From Nothophaeocryptopus gaeumannii (lineage: Eukaryota > Ascomycota > Dothideomycetes > Mycosphaerellales > Mycosphaerellaceae): a DNA stretch of 64,000 nt. Position 1 is the first letter of the stretch, and every line of letters starts with the position of its first letter. Below, in pieces: positions 10,798-23,275 of this stretch. The stretch covers positions 1,674,001-1,738,000 of the forward strand of contig JASISA010000041.1 of NCBI GenBank assembly GCA_031771865.1, read 5' to 3'. The translations under genes and the position numbers were made by a program. The notes under the pieces were generated by a model. It searched no databases. It saw only the letters and a program-made list of their open reading frames with translations, and was not told the origin of the DNA.

Positions 10798-12481
10798 ATG
10801 TCTCAATGGAGATATGCCTTCTCCCTTTCTAAAGATCAGGTCAGAGGAGCCGAACCACCAGGAACAGTTCGATTAATCGGTACTCTCTACCCTCCCTTCA
10901 CATTCAACAGATCCATACTAACACTCCCTCTCCCCAGAACACGACCACAACGACCACATAACCCTCATCCCTCCCCCTACCCTGTCGCTAGCCGACCCCC
11001 TCAACTGGCCCAAATGGCGCAAATACACCATCCTCCTCATCATGTCCATCTACTGCGGCAGCGTCAACTTCGCCTCCGCCGGTATCGCCCCCGCCCTGCA
11101 AATCATGATGTACGCGCTGCCGAGACCTGAACACACTCCTCCCCCAGCGTTCAGCAAACTGACGCATTTGGTGGCCGTGAATGTGCTCATGATTGGTTTG
11201 GGGAATATTATCTGGGTTCCTCTCGCGAGTACGTTTGGGAGGAGGCCGGTTTTGCTTGGAACTATGGCGTTGGCGGTGGCGGCTAGTGCGTGGGGTGCTG
11301 TTGCAGGAAGTTTTGAGTCTTTGCTTGCGGCGAGGACGATTCAGGGTTTTGGATTTGGGCCGGCGGACTCGATCGCCGCGAATGTGGTGGGAGAAATCTT
11401 TTTCGTGCACGAGAGAGGGCGAGCGATGGCCATCTACACCATCTTTCTCTCTGGCGGATCCTTCATCGGAGGTCTGGGAGGTGGGTACATTGCCGGTATG
11501 CAAGGATACGAGTACATCTTCTGGATCTCGCTCGCGCTTCTGGGTTTCTGCTTCGTTGCAGACCTCCTCCTCGTCCCGGAAACGAGCTTCGACCGAGAAA
11601 CACAACTCGCTCGAGATGGAGCCTATGCCGCCGACGGAGAAGACTACGCCTACAACGGAGGCGCAGGCAAAGTCAAAGCCGACGTCGAAATGTTCGAATC
11701 CGCACCCGCATCAATCACCGCCCCATCATATACAACGAAACCTTTCACGTTCGCGCATTCGCTGAAGATAGGTATCTACCGCGGAAACCTCTTGAAACAC
11801 TTCCTCGCACCTTGGCTCTCGCTCGCTTTGCCAGGCACCTGGGTCGTCATGCTTCACTACGGTGGTCTCCTCGGCGGCCTCGTTACAATATCCACAGTCG
11901 GCCCGCAATTCCTCGCTCAACCGCCATATCTTTGGGGAAACAACGTCGGACTGATCAACCTCGGCGGTCTCGTGGGAGTCGTTGTAGGTGGGATAGTGAC
12001 GTTCATCATGGCGGATTGGATTGCGAAGAGAGGTGCGAAGAAAGAATCTCACGGTCTTGCTGAGCCGGAGTCAAGATTACCTGTCATGTTTCCCGCCCTC
12101 TTCCTCGCCACAACGGGAATCCTCACATTCGGCTTTTGCGCCGCTCATCCTTCTCCTCATGCCTGGGCCGGTCTCGTCGTCGGATTCGGAATGGTCGGTG
12201 CTGGAATTACACAAATTCCTTCGATCGGATTCAATTATTTGATTGATTCATATGGGGAGGTTGCAGCAGACTGTTTTGTCATGACGGCGATTGCGAGGAG
12301 TGGTGTGGGGTTTGCTTGGACGTTCTTTGTGGGGACTTGGATTGAGAGGGCTGGGCCGGAATTGCCGTTTGGAATATTTGGGATGTTGATGGGGGTTTTT
12401 GGTTTGTTGACGATCCCGTTGTGGGTGTTGGGCAAGAGGATGAGGATTGCTACTAGTGGGTCGTTGCCGAAGGCTGAGTAG
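10798..12481 (+). CDS. MFS transporter, DHA1 (drug:H+ antiporter) type
   Basis: Exon 1 is 10798-10879 and exon 2 is 10938-12481, joined over a 58-bp intron (GTACTC..CCCCAG) to give 541 aa. The start ATG at 10798 opens MSQWRYAF. The join produces the family hallmark PPGTVRLI-GEHDH..ADPLNWPKWRKY just before TM1. About 12 hydrophobic segments follow, with the loop 2-3 motif TFGRRPVLLG, the amphipathic HERGRAMAIY stretch between TM4 and TM5, and a long central cytoplasmic loop. It is a plasma-membrane exporter or importer of small organic molecules; the substrate cannot be read from sequence. It converges tail-to-tail with a P450 (116 bases between stops), which suggests a shared metabolic role, perhaps product efflux. 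Confidence 0.85.
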
Positions 12482-12597
12482 AGGAATGAGAGGAGTGAGC
12501 AGTCTGGTGAGAGAAGTATCAATGCATTCACACAAAGCTATGCCCGTACCTCTGATCAAGTAGCGATTGCATCGCTCCCTTCCTGTCACAACATCTC

Positions 12598-14116
12598 CTA
12601 CTGTCTCCCAACATGAATCTCACACCTATGCGCTTTCGGTACAATCAAGAAGAAGTTCTCCATCTCCATACTCTCATCCGTCGTACTCTCCGCCAACCGA
12701 CTTCCCGGAAACTGTCGAAAGAACATTGCCACCGCAAGCCTCAACTCGGCGTACGCAATATGCACGCCCAGACAACCCCTCGATCCTGCACCAAAAGGCG
12801 CGAAGAATGCTTTGGCAGCGTCAGAGACACGGTCTTTGCTGTCCGGTAGCCATCTCGAAGGCCGGAATTCCAGAGGTGAGGGGAAGAGGGCAGGGTCGCG
12901 GTGCATGCTGTAAGCACGTGTGCTGACGGTTGTGCCCTGTGGAATGTAGAAACCGCCGGAATCGATGCCGCCTGCTGGGACGATTCGAGGTAGGGCGCCT
13001 GGGACTGCGCAATAGAGACGGAGAGTTTCTTCGATGACGGCGTTGAGGAGAGGGAGCTTCTCCACGTCTGCTTCTTGGAAGTTACTGGGAAGAGTTGCGA
13101 CTTCGGCTTCGAGCTGTCTTCGTAGATCTGGTCGCTTTAGTACGGCCCAGGTGAGGTAGGTCAATGAGACTGCGGTGGTGTCGGTGCCGGCTACGAAGAG
13201 TGCTGTGGTCTCGATTTCAACGTCACGGTCGTCCAATGCTTCATGCTTCTCTGCTTCGGCTGCGATGTTGGCGAAGACGTTTTTGGTTCCTTGGTTGGCT
13301 TTCATATTGCGGACGGCGGTGCGAGCATACTCGTCAAGGATTTCATTCGTGTTCCACAGCTCCTGGCAGGCCTGAAACGGTAGCCGCTTTCCGATGGTGC
13401 TCACAAGAGGCAGCTCTCTTGCGATGCCGCTGCCCTTGAGTGCATGGGTCAAGGTTCGGATGTAATCATTGATCTCCCCCCTCTCTAGGCAGTGGAACGA
13501 CTCTCCTATCAGAATATGAGCGGAAACGTCCGAAGCCATGAGCGTCCACCACTTCATAACATCCACGCAACCAGTCTTGGTTGCTTCCGCATGAATCTGG
13601 TTCATGGTCAACTCGATCTTTTCTTTCACCATGCTCTCCCAATGCTGTCGAATGTTGGTTTTGCTGAAGCCGCGCGCGAATAGTCTCCGTCTCGCGGCAT
13701 GCGATTTAGCGTCAGTCATGACGAATAGAGTCGGGCGCTCCAGAGTCGTCACTTCACCGTACCAGGGGCTCTTCTCGAAGCCGGATCCGATGGCATGGAT
13801 TCGCTTGAAGCCCTTTGGGTCGTTGACGGCAACCTCATGTGGAGTGATTCGCACGTATGGGCCGTATGTTCTGTGCAGAGCATCGACATGGTAGATTTCG
13901 CGGCCTGTGATGACCGCGAGCTTGTGAGGAAGATTGGTGTACTTTGCCAGCCAGGGGCCTGGAATCTTGTTGAGAGGATTGCGCAAGACATTGAAGAAAG
14001 TCTGCGCGATGCGTCAGTTGGTGCCGTGTGGTGTGAAGCCGCAGCATACTTACTCTGAACAGAGCAAATGCTGCGAGCAAGGCCGCAAAGACGATGACTT
14101 GAGTGTATGATGGCAT
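12598..14116 (-). CDS. cytochrome P450 monooxygenase
   Basis: Exon 1 (14116-14054) encodes the ER anchor helix IVFAALLAAFALFR. Exon 2 (14001-12598) follows a 52-bp intron (GTAAGTATG..CGCGCAG), giving 488 aa. The proline-rich hinge is NPLNKIPGPWLAKY. The I-helix oxygen-binding motif is AGTDTT, the ExxR motif is EETLRL, and the heme-binding loop is FGAGSRGCLG with the Cys thiolate ligand. It should be an ER membrane heme enzyme that hydroxylates or oxidises a small molecule with electrons from P450 reductase. The sequence looks like fungal secondary-metabolism P450s. The substrate is unknown. It lies between two transporters. Confidence 0.88.
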
Positions 14117-15664
14117 CGTTGAGATATCAAGAGGGTGGGTGGTGATGTTGCGCTGCTCAGCTACAGTAGTACCTACCTGGAGCGTACACGTCTATATATT
14201 CGGTGACAACCAATCTGCCATTGCATACAGTACAGCGCGTCAACTCGAAGCCGACATGGATTCTAAATTGCCTTGTTAGGGAGGGACAGACTCGGCTCGG
14301 GATGGACCAAGATCCGCAGCGTCAAAGTGGGTAAAGTTGAAACGCTGGCACTTGATGCTGGAGTCATGTGCGCAGTGTGGGTTTAGTCTGAATGCTACAC
14401 GCCATTCCATTATCATCATGGAGGCAGCTCGTTGATTTGGGGTGACTCGCTCTTTTGCGAGAGGCCGGGACTGGGGTTTACCGGCTCCGGACGGACTAAG
14501 CTCTACCTCTAAGCATTGTTCTACAGTGCAGTGAGTGGGCTTGGCGCATCAGACGGTCCGACAATGTTCGGGGCACAGGGACCAGTTGGCTGTGCGGGCA
14601 TCGCTTGCTCTTATGCTCCCCTGAGCAGGGTTGGAGGGTTCAGCATACTTTTGGACATAGAACTACGTAGAGGAATTCCGGCGTCACACACTGCTCTGGG
14701 CAACACCGACGAATGACTGTGCATACTCTTCCTCTGTTTTCTCTGCACCTCCTGAGTGGCACGCCGGTCATGTGCCCACGCTAAAGGACTTTACGGCGTC
14801 TAGACTGTGGAAGGAACTTCACTGAACATTAATAAGACAATCCGAACGATGTCTTGAATGACAGTCGCGAGAACCTGGTGCCAGTCTTTGTCGCGGAGCA
14901 GCCTAGAAACTCATAAGGCCAGAATTTGCACTGGAACCGAGACACGGAGAGCTATTGACAACAGGGAGCCGAGCCTACGCAGACCAACGTCCACTCCATC
15001 AATGCGTTGACCGGAACCTTCACTTCTCTCGATGCAACCGAGTGTCATACATGGAGCAAGGCCTTTTGACAAAGCTCATTGCCGGTTGCTTTCCTTCGAG
15101 ATCGAGTGTGTTTCGATGTGCTGAATGCGATTTCAAGGCCATAGACTCTGAGCCAGATTTCGGAGATTGATTATATCTCTATCGCCGGCCAAGACCATTG
15201 TCTCAGGCAGGAGACCTCGATCCAGCAAGCAGGCAGACACTAACGCTCTGAGACGTCCTGAGAGCAGGTGTGCTCACATTATGATCATCGCCGCTCACGC
15301 CATGATTTCTACATGAGCACGTGAAATCTGAAGAGCTCTGTCTATGTACGTTGAACAAAGCCTTGCAAAGGGCGAACGCTTTACGTACCTAAAAAGCCGT
15401 TGATGATGCGCTTTGATGGAATTTACTACCCTTTTGACATTAGAATGCTCTTGGCACCATGTCTCATTGGTTTGCCCTGCAGAATGTGGAGGTCTGGGGA
15501 AAGAGCCTCTCCCAGCCCTTTCAACACCGTACACCGATGAATGCCGGCATGCGTGACTTCGCAATCACAACATTGGCTGTATATTATCGTCATGTCGCCT
15601 GAGATATCGTCAAAATGTACATCTGAGTACCTTTTGATATCAAACAAGCCACAGACACGTCGAT
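14117..15664. promoter_or_regulatory. 1.5-kb divergent intergenic region (P450 and MCT promoters)
   Basis: No gene is supported; only short unrelated frames. It separates the P450 on minus and the transporter on plus, so it should contain both promoters. Confidence 0.45.
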
Positions 15665-17105
15665 ATGTCCCGTGAAGAGACAGCAATCGAGACACCACGA
15701 TCATGGAACGAGGACTCTCGGGCCAACGGCTCTGAGGCTGAGAGCATTGAAATGCGGACTTTGACGAATGTTGCCACGAGAGAAGATATTCCACCAGATG
15801 GAGGATATGGCTGGGTTTGCACTGCTTGCGTTTGCTTGATCAATGCCCACACATGGGGTGAGTATTGCCGATCCGCTACATCTCATTGAATACATCGTTA
15901 ACGACGTCTCTACCACAGGTGTCAACTCTGCATGGGGTGTTCTTCTAGCCCACTTCCTCTCCTCATCGACTTTTGCCCGCGCAACGCATCTGGAGTATGC
16001 CTTGATCGGAGGATTGTCCATCTCTCAATCCTTGATGGTCGCACCTCTAGTCGCCATATGCAACGAGAGACTAGGAACAAGAATCACCTTGCTCATCGGC
16101 ACAGTCCTGGTGTCAGTATCGATGCTCACTTCCTCGTACGCGACTGAAGTCTGGCACCTCTTCCTCTCGCAAGGCGCATGCTTCGGCTATGGCATGGGCT
16201 TCTTGTACATCACAGCCTCTGCCGTTCTTCCACAATGGTTCTCAAAACGTCGAAGCCTGGCGCTAGGTATCGCATCTTCTGGAGCTGGCTTCGGAGGTAT
16301 TGCGTACAATTTGGGAACTGGAGCAGGACTTGCGAGCCTTGGCTGGCGCTGGACTTATCGAATTCTTGCAATCACTACCCTGGCGACCAACTTGACTAGC
16401 TCCCTGTTGATGAAGGATCGCAGCAAGCTTGTCCGGCCGAACAAGAAAGCTTTCGATGTTCGCGAGTTTGCTCATATCGAGACCATGCTGGTTGTTACCT
16501 GGGGTTTCTTGACTGAGCTTGGGTACATCACATTGCTGTACTCTCTGCCTAACTACGCCCTTTCGATCGGACTTTCGGCTCAGCAGGGCTCTGTCGTGGG
16601 CGCCATGCTCAACGTGGGACTGGCATTCGCGCGTCCGCTTGTGGGATGGCTTTCCGATATCTATGGCCGCATCAACGTTGCTACCCTCATGACAGCGCTA
16701 TGCGGAGTCTTCTGCCTGGCCATTTGGATACCAGCAAATTCGTACGCTGTCCTCATCATCTTCGCATTGGCAGCAGGCACAGTCACAGGCACGTTCTGGG
16801 CTACGGTCGTGCCGGTGACTGCTGAATGTGTGGGTATGCAACGACTACCTGTCACTTTTGGCATGGTCTGTCTGCCTCTTGTTCTGCCGACGACATTTGC
16901 GGAACCGATCGCCTTGCAGCTGGTCTCTTCTAGCGGCTACCTGTCTGCTCAGGTCTTTGTCGCTATGATGTTCCTGGGTGGAGCGACAAGCACTTGGCTG
17001 CTGCGGTCTTGGCAGATTCATGAGATTGAGAAGAGCTCGCAGTCTGGATCGAGGAGTGGAATGTGGCTTAATTTGCATGGGCTCATCAAGCCTAGGAAGG
17101 TGTAG
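15665..17105 (+). CDS. MFS monocarboxylate-type transporter (MCT/SLC16-like)
   Basis: Exon 1 is 15665-15857 and exon 2 is 15919-17105; the 61-bp intron has GTGAGT..CCACAG. The product is 459 aa. An acidic N-terminal tail leads to the signature PPDGGYGWV at the start of TM1, which is diagnostic of fungal MCT-like carriers. About 12 TM segments follow, with GYGMGFLYITASAVLPQWF and RRSLALGIASSGAGFGG in TM4-5. Members carry organic acids or related small molecules across the plasma membrane or an organelle membrane, and they often sit in secondary-metabolite clusters. The neighbour is a dehydrogenase of the tartrate/isopropylmalate type, so an organic-acid substrate is plausible (inference). Confidence 0.85.
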
Positions 17106-18153
17106 ATGAAACTATGGCGCTATCTTCTGCGAACACATAGTATCGAACTTGTAAAGTCGTACATATCATCCATCGCATCCTCTCTACTCTGGACTTCTAT
17201 CTTCAAGGCTTTGGTGTTCGCTCTATCTGTAACGAGCTTTCCTTCTCATTATCCTTGGCCCCGTACACATCCTCGCTTGACACCACGTCCGGCACTGGCG
17301 GCTTCAGAGATGCTCTGACGACCCTGGCTGGCATGTACATGTCCTGCACGGCGGCAAGGGGTCAAATGCTTGTTTGCTCCGCGCTCTGCATTCAGCAAGA
17401 CCAACCAAGGTCTTTTGTCGAATCTGTGCTGTTGCACGCTTTTATCTTGAAACCTGGTAAAATCATGCAGACCCTCACTGGCAGAATGTTCCTTCCACGG
17501 CCGCTGTGGGTTCTACTTCCTCGACTATTGATTTAACTGCGCTGCTGCGGACATCTTCAATACTTCGACGGAGTATACTCCCTCTTTGAAGATGACAGCG
17601 AGCCCACCATATCGACCTTCAACTTCCAACTCAGAGTTGCTCAAGCGGGGAAGTCTCGAGGGAGGAGTCCAGGAGGCGCATCGTGCGGAAGGGATACCTG
17701 ATGAATGATTCGCGCGGTTGCAGCGTGTCGTCGCAACAGTGCCTTTGCTGAGCTGTGCACACCTGGGCCAGTCCGTTCAGACCTTCTGTCTATGGAAAAG
17801 CCGTCCGTAAATCTGCGTCTTTCTGGTCGCTCCGTTTCATCGAGCCTGCGCTATAAAAGAACAGCGCCGCGGTATATTTTCATTCTCGTTGTATTCGGGC
17901 GTCAGAAGGGTCCCATAGGAAGGTAGTGTGACATCCGTAGTGAGTAGAGTTCACGCAGATAGACATAGGGGAAGTCGAAAGGTCGGCTGAAAGATCAGCC
18001 GCTACTTTGAGCCAACGCCTTTCGGCTTCTCACCAGTTGCCGAGCTTTACAGACGAGTATAGTCGAGCATTCCTTCATCGTCAGATTTCCATCCCAAAGC
18101 AGCTTTTCTGTCAGACTCAAAGCAGACATCTACATACCTCACCTCTGTCCATC
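17106..18153. other. intergenic, promoter and 5' leader of the dehydrogenase
   Basis: No separate gene is supported. The frame from about 17944 to 18153 is open and in frame with the downstream dehydrogenase but lacks an ATG; see the finding on a possible non-AUG extension. Confidence 0.4.
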
Positions 18154-19322
18154 ATGTCTCCGATCGCCATCTCAGACCAACCTCACTACAAAATTGCCAC
18201 CATCCCTGCCGATGGTATCGGCCCAGAAGTCATTGGCGCAGGCGTCGAAGTCCTCAAAAACCTCAGCGAAGCCTCTGGATCGTTCAAACTCAAGTTCGAG
18301 AACTACGACTGGTCTTCGGAGACATACAAGAAGACAGGAAAGTACATTCCCGAGCGTGGGCTAGAAAGCCTGAAACAAAACGATGCCATCCTCTTCGGAG
18401 CCGTAGGAGCACCAGACGTACCAGACCATATCTCGCTCTGGGGTCTCCGTCTAGCAATCTGCCAACCCTTCCAACAATACGCCAACGTTCGTCCAACCAA
18501 GATCCTCAAAGGAACCCAATCCCCCCTCCGAAACGCCCACACAGGCAATCTCGACTGGTGCATCATCCGCGAAAACAGTGAAGGAGAATACGCCGGGCAG
18601 GGAGGCCGCTCCCATCGCGGAAAACCCTGGGAAATATCGACTGAAGTCTCCATTTTCACCCGCCATGCCGTGACTCGACTCATCCGCTTCGCTTTCGAAA
18701 CGGCCCAGAAACGACCCAAGAAACATCTGACTGTCGTGACGAAATCCAATGCCCAGAGGAATGGGATGGTCATGTGGGATGAAATCGCCTTGGAAATATC
18801 CAAAGATTTCCCAGATGTGTATATGGTATGTCGCTTTACTGCATTTCATTGGAGAATACGTGCGTTAACGAATCTCAGGATAAAATGCTTGTCGACGCAA
18901 TGACTTGTCGAATGGTCCTGCAACCTTCCTCTTTAGACACCATAGTCGCGACAAATCTCCACGCCGATATATTGTCCGATCTCGCCGCCGCTTTAGCCGG
19001 TTCAATCGGCATCGCACCTACATCGAATTTAGATCCTACGAGGGAAAATCCGAGTATGTTTGAGCCGATTCATGGGAGCGCTTTTGATATTACGGGCAAG
19101 GGGACCGCGAATCCAGTGGGCACGTTTTGGACAGCAGCGGAGATGATGAGGTGGTTGGGGGAGGAGGAAGCTGCCGATCGACTGCTTGAATGTGTGGAGG
19201 AGGTTTGTGGGCAGGGGATTCTGACGAGGGATCTTGGTGGTACTGCTGGGACGAAGGAGGTCACTGAGGCTGTTTGTGCGGCGATAAGGAAGGCTTATAA
19301 GACGCAGAAGACGGTTTCATAA
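18154..19322 (+). CDS. tartrate / 3-isopropylmalate-type dehydrogenase (beta-hydroxyacid oxidative decarboxylase family)
   Basis: Exon 1 is 18154-18825 and exon 2 is 18879-19322, joined over a 53-bp intron (GTATGT..TCTCAG). The product is 371 aa, the usual family length. The enzyme family oxidises and decarboxylates 2-hydroxy-dicarboxylates with NAD(P)+ and a divalent metal. Visible motifs are PADGIGPEV near the N-terminus, the substrate loop with R..NVRPTK and IIRENSEGEYAG, the conserved Lys in VVTKSNAQR, and the metal/nucleotide signature NLHADILSDLAAALAGSIGI followed by EPIHGSAFDITGKGTANP. The SEGEYAG and SPLR context matches tartrate dehydrogenases better than leucine-pathway LeuB, but the substrate is not proved. 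It sits between an MCT transporter and an acyltransferase. Confidence 0.85.
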
Positions 19323-19483
19323 AGCCTTTACTGTTTAAAGGGTGTAGATAGACGTAGAACGAAGACAATCCTCGTGTTCTGTGTATATTGGCCTTGCACT
19401 CGACTTCCCCTGGGAGAATCCGCTCAAAACGCCTAGGGTCGTGATTCACTTCACCTAGACGGCACTGCTGAAATTTCTGCCTA

Positions 19484-21083
19484 TCATGCGAACAGCTGTA
19501 CCCTACCCGCCGGCCCATGCCTAGCCAGTTGCTGCTCCACTCTCGGCCAAGCATCAGACCGCATGATCCAAGACATCCACCAGTTGCCAGAAGCGTCCTG
19601 TCCAAGGCAAGGGCCAATGTTACGGATCTTCATATTTGACCCGACGAAGTCGCTGTTGTGCACATAGACTGGCTTGCCATTGCCTTCACCGACAACTGCA
19701 GGAGAGAAGTCCATGTCGAAGAAGCCCGCTTTTGAGAAGTTTGACCAGCCCATGATGACTTGATTCCAGGCGCCGAACATCATCATTGGTTGCTCTTTGT
19801 GCAGTGTCAGGTAGGCTTCAGCTTGCTCTTGGGTTCGCTGTCTTTCGAGCTCTTGACGAATCCGATAGGCGACTGTTCCGAGATCATTCTTCAGCAGCTC
19901 TCCAGCAGTGATCGATGTGAATGTCCTGACACTGGCATTGCCGATGTAAGCTCGATCCGCTGGGAATTCCTTCATTACGCCGAAGAGGTTGAAATATTGC
20001 AGCATACCAATAGGCTGCTGCGGCTTGAGCTGCAACGCCGTGGCGATCAGGCGGTTGCGGAAAGCGGAGAGAACATCTCCTTCGCTGAGGAAGTGACCTC
20101 CGCAGGATTCGACGGCGTCTGCCTTCAATTTGGAGACGAAAGCACCAGGGAGACAAATGGTCCGCCATTCGTCCTTCGGGTACCACCAGATGTCTGACAG
20201 CATGGTCCAGAGGCATCCAAGCATGGACAGCCCAGACAGCCTTTGTGGATGAAGTACATGCTTGGAAGCTGGTGATCGCTCGCTGTCTATAATCTCCTTG
20301 ATGACATCGGTGTCATAATTGTCGAGGAAAGGGCGAACTGCATCCTCTTGGCCAGCCAAGATAGATGTCCAGGCTTGCAACAAGTGAGCAGCACATAAGG
20401 CATCCATGGCAGTATGAGTGAAGGTCATCGTAATCAACGTGGCATCTTCGAAGGATGCAACGTGAAAGGATATTGGCGCAATGTCCTTTGTGAGATACTC
20501 CTCCATCTTGGTTGGCAGTGTGTCTGTAGGATAGAGAACGTTTTTGAATGATTCTACATCCGCGTAGATGGATGAGATTGTCTTCTTGACGCCGCCATTG
20601 GGTACCTTGCGAGCTTGCGGATGATCCTGAATCTTCCCTGAGTGCTTCGTATGCGCCCAATTGAAGGCAGGTCGCTCGGCAGTATAGTGTTTGGGCACGT
20701 GATGCTCAAGCTTACCATCTTTCTATCAAGTCATCAGCATTCATGTCATTGGAGAGGCAATACGCCCTTTCACACTCGACGCTTACATTCAATCGTATCC
20801 TTGCACCAAGTTTGTGCCAGCCATCGAGCTCGTACACCCGCTGTAGAGCTGTGTGCAGTTTCTCGACATCTAAAACAGCATTGAGTCGGAAAGTCAGTAA
20901 TACAACGCCCAATCTGTAATGCGGCTGGTCGTCCATGAAATGAAAAAGCAGGACATCATCCGAGGCCTCGATCTTGATAGACTTCTGCTCTTTCGCGACA
21001 GAAGCATCATTTTCCGGTGCAGGCCCTGCGAGCCATGTCCAAGGTCTCAGCAAGGATCCGCTCCAGGTGGTAGACTTTCCCAT
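19484..21083 (-). CDS. BAHD-like / trichothecene-type acyltransferase (transferase family)
   Basis: Exon 1 is 21083-20787 and exon 2 is 20722-19484, joined over a 64-bp intron (GTAAGC..GATAG). The product is 511 aa. These enzymes move an acyl group from acyl-CoA to a hydroxyl or amine. The catalytic HxxxD is HTAMD (about residues 202-206) in the context TMTFTHTAMDALCAAHLL. The second structural motif, usually DFGWG, appears only as a degenerate MDFSPAVVGEG. Length and two-lobe layout fit fungal cluster acyltransferases. It is convergent with the dehydrogenase (161 bases between stops) and on the same strand as the next P450, so an oxidation-plus-acylation tailoring pair is likely (inference). 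Confidence 0.78.
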
Positions 21084-21651
21084 TGTGGCTGTCGGCGCTG
21101 CTTGCGATCAGAGGTTCAATACACAATATTCAAGAACAGAGGAAAAGGGACAGGTTCTTCCTGGATCTGAGTGTCTGCCATAATCAACTACTTCGCTTCC
21201 CCAATGGTCGGTTTAGATGAGATACGGCGAACGCATCAGCCAGAAATGCTGTAGTAGACGCCGGTCGGGTCGATGACCGAGACACGGCGATTGTCGCCGG
21301 ACAAACAGAGCCTCGCACCATTCATCGGAGGCGACGTCTGGGGATCAGAACCGTTCAACAGGACTTTCATCGGTGCAACGAACGAAGATGAGAGGTTCAT
21401 GTTGTTGATGTCGAGAGACGTAGACGCAGACGCGTGCGCAGCAAATGGAGCGACGTGAAGCCAAGAAAAAGCACGGACCAGCGCGTTTTGGAAGCCAATC
21501 TACTAAGTCTTCATGGACAATTTAATTACCATCGAAGAGGCGGTCCATATCGAAGATTACAAGCGATGATGATAGTGGCGCATCGACCTGAATGGTCACA
21601 ATTCCTCTTTACCAATCCCTTTATCAATCCCAACATCACTCGCCTCAGCCT
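21084..21651. other. intergenic between acyltransferase and P450, no supported gene
   Basis: Contains the acyltransferase promoter and the P450 3' end. Short plus-strand frames (21273-21655) are not family-like. Confidence 0.5.
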
Positions 21652-23275
21652 CTAGTTCGGCGTCTTCTGATGCGTCACTTTATCATCCCAGCTCCTCTCT
21701 TTCACACCCACATACAATTCCTTCTTATCCCACGCAAGCCACGCCTTCTGTACATTCCAGTTGTCACAGCTTGGGTTCACTTTATCAAGCTCAAAGTTCC
21801 AAAGCAATCTCGTCATGATGTACCTCAACTCGTTCATCGCTAGAGGCTGGCCAATACACCTGTGTGGACCAACGCCGAAAGGCATAACAGTCGCGCGATT
21901 GTCATTATAGAAAGGAGACTTCGCATCAGCTGTCGCTTCAGAAAGCCAGCGTTCTGGAACGTAAGAGTAAGGCTTGTGAAAGTGCGAGTTCATTGTGAAT
22001 GCGGCGTGGTGGTGGACCACACCCTTGGACTGTAGCAGAAAGGTGTCAGCATAAAGTTGCGTCATATAGAGTGCAAGTAACACGTACCTGCGGTGGCAGA
22101 ACAACGCCATCCACGACGGCGTTTTCCCCTTTTGGAACTTCTCTCATCACGCCTGCCTGAGTGGGCGAGTAGATACGAAAGACTTCCATGAAACAAGCGT
22201 TAAGGTATGGAAGTCGATCGGCAGCAGTCGATGTAAAAGAGATCTCGTCCTCAACTTCGAAGGCAGAGCGGACCTCCTCAGTGGCCTTCTTCAGTGCCGA
22301 AGGAGTCTTGATGAGCCAGAATGTGATTCCCATCAACGCAGTCGCAATGGTCTCTGAGCCTGCAAAGACGAGCTCACTTGCATTGGTGACCAATTCTCCA
22401 TCGCTGATGGCGTCTTTGGTCCCCTTTGACTGAAGCATGACATCGATGAAGTCTCCATTGCCCTTCTTCTCCTCATCCTGCAGGCGACGCGTGACCTTCT
22501 CCTGACAAAACTTCTCGTGCTTCTCACGTTGCTCGTGGGCGCTCTTGGGCATGGCCGCCATCATGAATTCGAACAGGCCAGGGACATCTTTGATCATTGC
22601 AATGAAAGGAATGATCTTGGTCATGTCGAAGATTGTCCGGATCCAAGGATGAATCTCGCCAGTCTTCAGACCGCCGAAGTCTTCGCCGAATGACAGTGCG
22701 CCGATGATGTCGAAGGCCGTGCGATTGAACAAGCTCTTGAACTCGATCTCTTCGCCTGCCTTGATCGAGCTGCGGATGTTGTCGAGGCAGCTAGTCACGT
22801 ACGGGCGGACGATGGGCTCTAGCTTCCGAATACCTCGCTCAGAGAAGATGGGATTTAACACCCGGCGCAACCGGGCATGGATGACCTCGTTGTTGGTAGT
22901 GAAGATGGCCTGATGAGCGTCGTCTGGCATCGTCTGCATCTTTGGAATCTGCGGCTTGCCAGCATACAGGTCCTTCCACGCCTGAGCAGATGTGAAGGAA
23001 ACAATATTAGGGTGGGTGCGGACTGTTTCGCCATACTTGTTGTGCAGCTCGATGGTCTGGCGGTCCACGATTCCCTTTATGGAAGCGATGTGGTAGGTGA
23101 TTGGAAATGCGATCCAGTCTTTGCGGCCTGGTACGTTTCGCAATGGATGGAGGTAGACGTTGTAGATGGCGCGAAGGGCAAAGTAAAGCAAGAGAGTAGG
23201 AACGGCCCATGTGACAAGGGTGAGTGGGCTTGGTACCTTGGCCCAAACAGCTTTTGCTAACTCGATAGTCGCCAT
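21652..23275 (-). CDS. cytochrome P450, CYP65-like (isotrichodermin hydroxylase type)
   Basis: Exon 1 is 23275-22088 and exon 2 is 22029-21652. The 58-bp intron (GTACGTG..CTACAG) joins VVLPPQ to SKGVVHHHAAF, giving 521 aa. The ATG at 23275 opens MATIELAKAVW. An anchor helix (LTLVTWAVPTLLLYFALRAI) precedes NVYLHPLRNVPGRK. Other motifs are the I-helix FAGSETIATAL, ExxR as EVFRIY, the PERW motif, and the heme loop MPFGVGPHRCIG (Cys about residue 454). The C-terminal block from SCDNWN to KKELYV is typical of CYP65-type fungal tailoring P450s. It should oxidise a hydrophobic small molecule at the ER. An alternative in-frame start at 23317 would add 14 residues before the anchor and is less likely. 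Confidence 0.88.
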
